Of a stretch of 16,870 bases of DNA, positions 13,871 to 16,870 are shown in pieces (the first letter of the stretch is position 1; the number at the start of each line of letters is the position of its first letter). The DNA comes from Tannerellaceae bacterium (GTDB lineage: Bacteria; Bacteroidota; Bacteroidia; Bacteroidales; Tannerellaceae), in NCBI GenBank assembly GCA_031273385.1, contig JAISRY010000099.1:1-16870 (forward strand), given 5' to 3'. Below the pieces are notes generated by a model. It did not search any database and was not told the origin of the DNA. It saw only the letters and a program-made list of their open reading frames with translations. The translations under genes were made by a program, and so were the position numbers.

Positions 13871-15418
13871 ATGTTCAAAAATCATCCTAAGGGATTACTT
13901 GCTGCGGCTCTTTCCAATATGGGGGAACGCTTTGGTTTTTATATCATGATGGCTATCCTTTCTCTCTTTCTGATGTCCAAATTCGGATTGGAGAAAACGC
14001 CGGCCACATGGATCTATTCTGTCTTTTACGCCCTGATCTACCTGCTGGCTCTTGCAGGGGGGTACATCGCCGACAGGACAAAGAAATACAAGGGAACGAT
14101 CCTGGCAGGGTTAATCCTGATGTCGGTAGGGTATGCCATTATTGCCATACCGACCCCGACGCCCGTCCCCAACCTGCCGTTGTTCCTTGTGCTGACCTGT
14201 TTCGGCTTGTTTGTCATTGCGTTCGGCAACGGCCTGTTCAAAGGGAACCTGCAGGCCGTGGTGGGGCAAATGTACGACGACCCCCGGTATGCCGAACGAA
14301 GGGATACCGGATTCCAGATCTTTTATATGTTTATCAACGTAGGCGCGGCGATCGCTCCCATTATCGCCGTAGGGTTGCGCAACTGGTGGGTAAGCCATAA
14401 CGGATATGCCTACAATTCAGACCTGCCGGCGCTTTGCCATCAATTCCTGAAAGGGACGATCACGCCGGAAGCCTCCCAACGCCTCACCGAACTTTCCGCC
14501 TCGGTCAGCGCACAGGCGCCCGCCGACCTCACCCTTTTTGCCAATGAATACCTCAATATATTCAATACCGGATTCCACTACGCTTTTGGAGCGGCTATTG
14601 TGGCCATGTTGATTTCCCTGTTTATTTTCCTCACGAACAAGCACCGCCTGCCCGATCCATCCTTGAAGACGGTGGCCGTCGGCGCCGGTAAAAATGCGGC
14701 GGCTCCTGTCGCCGAAATGAGCAGTGCGGAAACCAAACAGCGTCTGTACGCCCTCTTCTCGGTATTTGCGGTGGTGATCTTTTTCTGGTTCTCATTCCAT
14801 CAGAACGGCGTCACGCTGACGTTCTTCGCCAACGACTACACACAGCTGGACGTCCTTTCCGTTAATTTCTTCGGGATCACCGAGATAAAGGGCGCCGAGG
14901 TGTTCCAGTTCTTCAATCCTTTCTATGTGGTCTTCCTTACCCCGATCGTGATCGGGATATTCGGATGGCTGAGGGCGCGCGGCAAAGAGCCGTCCACGCC
15001 TAAAAAGATTGCGATCGGTATGGGTATTGCGGCAACGGCGTTCGTCGTCATGTCAATCGGTTCGGCCGGACTGCCTACGGCGGATGCGGCAAAGGAGATG
15101 GGCGGGCTTTCGGATGCCATGCGCGTCACGCCTTTCCTCCTGATCGGCACCTATTTTATACTGACCGTGGCCGAGCTGTTTATCAGTCCGCTGGGGTTGT
15201 CGTTCGTTTCCAAAGTGGCGCCTCCCAAATACCAGGGGATTATGCAGGGCTGCTGGTTGGGCGCTACGGCATTGGGCAACCAGTTGCTAATCGTCGGTAC
15301 GCTTCTGTATGAGCATATCCCGATCTGGGCGACATGGTGCGTCTTCGTCATCGCCTGCCTCATCTCCATGTTCACCATGCTGTATATGCTGAAATGGCTG
15401 GAGAGGATTGCCCGGTGA
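13871..15418 (+). CDS. POT/PTR2-family proton-dependent oligopeptide transporter
   Basis: A 515-residue inner-membrane transporter of the major facilitator superfamily with about 12 hydrophobic segments, expected to import di- and tripeptides. Family signatures are GERFGFY on helix 1 (E19, R20, Y24), GGYIADRTKKYKG after helix 2, FGNGLFKGNL on helix 4, and the PTR2 motif FYMFINVGAAIAP on helix 5. In the classical ExxERFxYY motif the first Glu is replaced by Asn (N16), although the second Glu and the Arg remain. The central loop holds an Ala-rich linker (about 270-285). The stop is 21 bases from the convergent helicase stop, with no obvious terminator between. Peptide import fits an asaccharolytic or mixed gut lifestyle; substrate is inferred from family. 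Confidence 0.92.
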   Translation: MFKNHPKGLLAAALSNMGERFGFYIMMAILSLFLMSKFGLEKTPATWIYSVFYALIYLLALAGGYIADRTKKYKGTILAGLILMSVGYAIIAIPTPTPVPNLPLFLVLTCFGLFVIAFGNGLFKGNLQAVVGQMYDDPRYAERRDTGFQIFYMFINVGAAIAPIIAVGLRNWWVSHNGYAYNSDLPALCHQFLKGTITPEASQRLTELSASVSAQAPADLTLFANEYLNIFNTGFHYAFGAAIVAMLISLFIFLTNKHRLPDPSLKTVAVGAGKNAAAPVAEMSSAETKQRLYALFSVFAVVIFFWFSFHQNGVTLTFFANDYTQLDVLSVNFFGITEIKGAEVFQFFNPFYVVFLTPIVIGIFGWLRARGKEPSTPKKIAIGMGIAATAFVVMSIGSAGLPTADAAKEMGGLSDAMRVTPFLLIGTYFILTVAELFISPLGLSFVSKVAPPKYQGIMQGCWLGATALGNQLLIVGTLLYEHIPIWATWCVFVIACLISMFTMLYMLKWLERIAR

Positions 15419-15439
15419 CAAAGGGATAGTTACACACAT

Positions 15440-16870
15440 TTATCTCCTTATTATCCGATCCACGAGGAACTTCATAGCTTCCTCCGCGGTGATAAGGGGG
15501 TGATTGTGGATGCCCGCATGATAGTTGAGGATGTAGCACCCTCTCTCTGCCCGGATGAAAGTGGATTTGCAATAAGGAGAGTTTTTCTCCCATTCGTGCA
15601 GCGCCATTACGCTGTTGATGTAGGAACGCTTTTTGCGATAAGGCGGAAGTATTTCGTCGGGAATCATATCGGCAAGTTCTACCAGGCTATTCATGTCAAA
15701 GTAAAAGGTAGTGGTGGAATCTTTCTCTTTCCCAATGGAGCAAATAGAGCCTTTGTTATACTGATGCTGCCACGTATTGCGCATCATGTAAATAAGGAAA
15801 AATAACATGCTACGCGAGTTGACGTGGTATTGGCGGCTTCCCAATTCATAGACAAACTCTTGCGGGCGGATCTTTTCCCAGAAACGGATTAGGGTTTGTT
15901 CCGATGGAAGCTGTTGTTGTTTGTACTTGAAGTGTATCCGGCTGAAGTAGGCTGACAGCAGGTGATCCAATGCGCATTTACCGTTTTTGTCGATGGGGGA
16001 AATCGAGGCATTTTGGGCGAGCAGCGCTTTCACCACCTCGTCTTGTCCGTGAGACAGGGCAAGCATCAAGCCCGTGCTGCCGTCTTCGAGGGTAAAATCA
16101 ACGCCATATTTCTGGACGAAAGAAGAAACCTTGTCTTTATTCCCCAAGCGCAGGTGTTTTTCGTACTCCTTGCGGTCGCCGCGCAGCTCTTTCATATACA
16201 GGATAGCCCGTTGGAACGACAGCTTGGCCAACTGATCGATCCAGTCATACTCGCGGTGGTGTATGGCATAGCTAAAGAGTTGCTTCCGCTCCTTTTTCAC
16301 TTCCGACTCTTTCTTCGTGGGGTCGAGCGCCAGGGCTGCGATCGTTTCCAGCTGTTCGGGCGAGAGGTATTCATAGCCTAAGTATTTGGCGCGTATCTGT
16401 TCGGCCTGTTCATACTTACCTTGTATTTCCAACCGGCGCGCTTCGTCGAGCCATTCTTCCTGCGAGGATTTTACCTCCTTGACGGCGATGTCGGATGTAT
16501 TTTCCCGCATCTGCAAGAGCTGCAGCATCGGGTGTTCGGAACGCTGTTCAAAGATGTAGATATTCTTGACTGCCCTTGTGATGGCTACGTAAAAGGAGTT
16601 GATGTAGAACTTGTAGATTTCGGCATCCTTATCGTGCTTGTCAGCGGCGCGGTTGTAACGCAACTCCTCTTTTTTGAGGTCTTCCAGGCTCACGCCGGAG
16701 ATGATTTCACGAAATTCCGCTTCGTTGTTCGAAATAAAGTCGGTGAGGATCACGTTTTCGTACTCCAACCCTTTCGCTTCCTGTATATTGAAAATCAACG
16801 GCGTCTTGAAGAACTGTGCGGCTTTCGCCTTTTGTTGGTTGTCGGGCACGATGACGGCATACTTCGTGCT
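15440..16870 (-). CDS. UvrD-like superfamily I helicase C-terminus fused to an ankyrin-repeat region (partial)
   Basis: The frame runs off the right edge, leaving 476 C-terminal residues; the GTG at 16849 is only an internal codon. Near the visible start are helicase motif V (EAKGLEYENVIL) and motif VI (FYVAITRAVKN, about 16568-16600), typical of UvrD/Rep/PcrA-like ATP-dependent helicases. The ATP-binding motifs must lie outside the window. After motif VI comes about 150 residues of charged, helical sequence, possibly TPR-like (EEWLDEARRLEIQGKYEQAEQ). An ankyrin-like stretch follows, from DGSTGLMLALSHGQDEVVKALL to NGKCALDHLL (about 15957-16090), then an unassigned C-terminal region of about 170 residues. 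Base composition looks lower in G+C than the genes to the left. The cellular role is unknown. Confidence 0.85.
   Translation of the reverse strand, partial: STKYAVIVPDNQQKAKAAQFFKTPLIFNIQEAKGLEYENVILTDFISNNEAEFREIISGVSLEDLKKEELRYNRAADKHDKDAEIYKFYINSFYVAITRAVKNIYIFEQRSEHPMLQLLQMRENTSDIAVKEVKSSQEEWLDEARRLEIQGKYEQAEQIRAKYLGYEYLSPEQLETIAALALDPTKKESEVKKERKQLFSYAIHHREYDWIDQLAKLSFQRAILYMKELRGDRKEYEKHLRLGNKDKVSSFVQKYGVDFTLEDGSTGLMLALSHGQDEVVKALLAQNASISPIDKNGKCALDHLLSAYFSRIHFKYKQQQLPSEQTLIRFWEKIRPQEFVYELGSRQYHVNSRSMLFFLIYMMRNTWQHQYNKGSICSIGKEKDSTTTFYFDMNSLVELADMIPDEILPPYRKKRSYINSVMALHEWEKNSPYCKSTFIRAERGCYILNYHAGIHNHPLITAEEAMKFLVDRIIRR

Overview
The window looks like chromosomal DNA from a member of the Bacteroidales (Bacteroidota), possibly the Parabacteroides/Tannerella group; the genus is a guess. 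The evidence is the phylum-specific promoter form (-7 box TAnnTTTG, with TTTG upstream) before several genes, a DUF4831 protein, an N-/O-acyltransferase pair resembling the glycine-lipid genes of Bacteroides, and secreted glycosidases with signal or lipoprotein peptides. No plasmid, phage, transposase, CRISPR, tRNA or rRNA gene was seen.

Layout. 1-571 is non-coding and rich in repeats: a nested palindrome, two small hairpins, a 7-bp tandem array, and a striking 22-bp-period palindromic array (219-434). 572-4409 is a tight two-gene operon for secreted carbohydrate breakdown: a GH2 beta-glycosidase and a DUF1680/GH127-like beta-L-arabinofuranosidase lipoprotein. 4410-4951 is a second repeat-rich intergenic block, ending in a direct repeat and promoter for a lipoprotein aldose 1-epimerase (4952-6082). 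A HAD phosphatase (6105-6725) and the DNA polymerase III alpha subunit dnaE (6747-10388) follow closely on the same strand, then trxA (10462-10779) with its own near-perfect promoter.

On the minus strand, converging on trxA, lie two acyltransferase genes (12621 down to 10801) that match the glsA/glsB pair for glycine lipids. Diverging from them on the plus strand are a secreted DUF4831 protein (12775-13842) and a POT-family peptide transporter (13871-15418). The right edge holds the C-terminal part of a minus-strand UvrD-like superfamily I helicase fused to an ankyrin-repeat region; its start lies outside the window.

The genes are a mix of core housekeeping functions (dnaE, trxA, membrane lipid synthesis) and accessory sugar metabolism. 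The GH2 and GH127-like enzymes and the epimerase could act together on periplasmic sugars, but there is no SusC/SusD pair here. The least explained feature is the repeat architecture around the glycosidase operon, above all the array at 219-434, where dyad centres recur every 11 bp over 88 bp within a larger palindrome.
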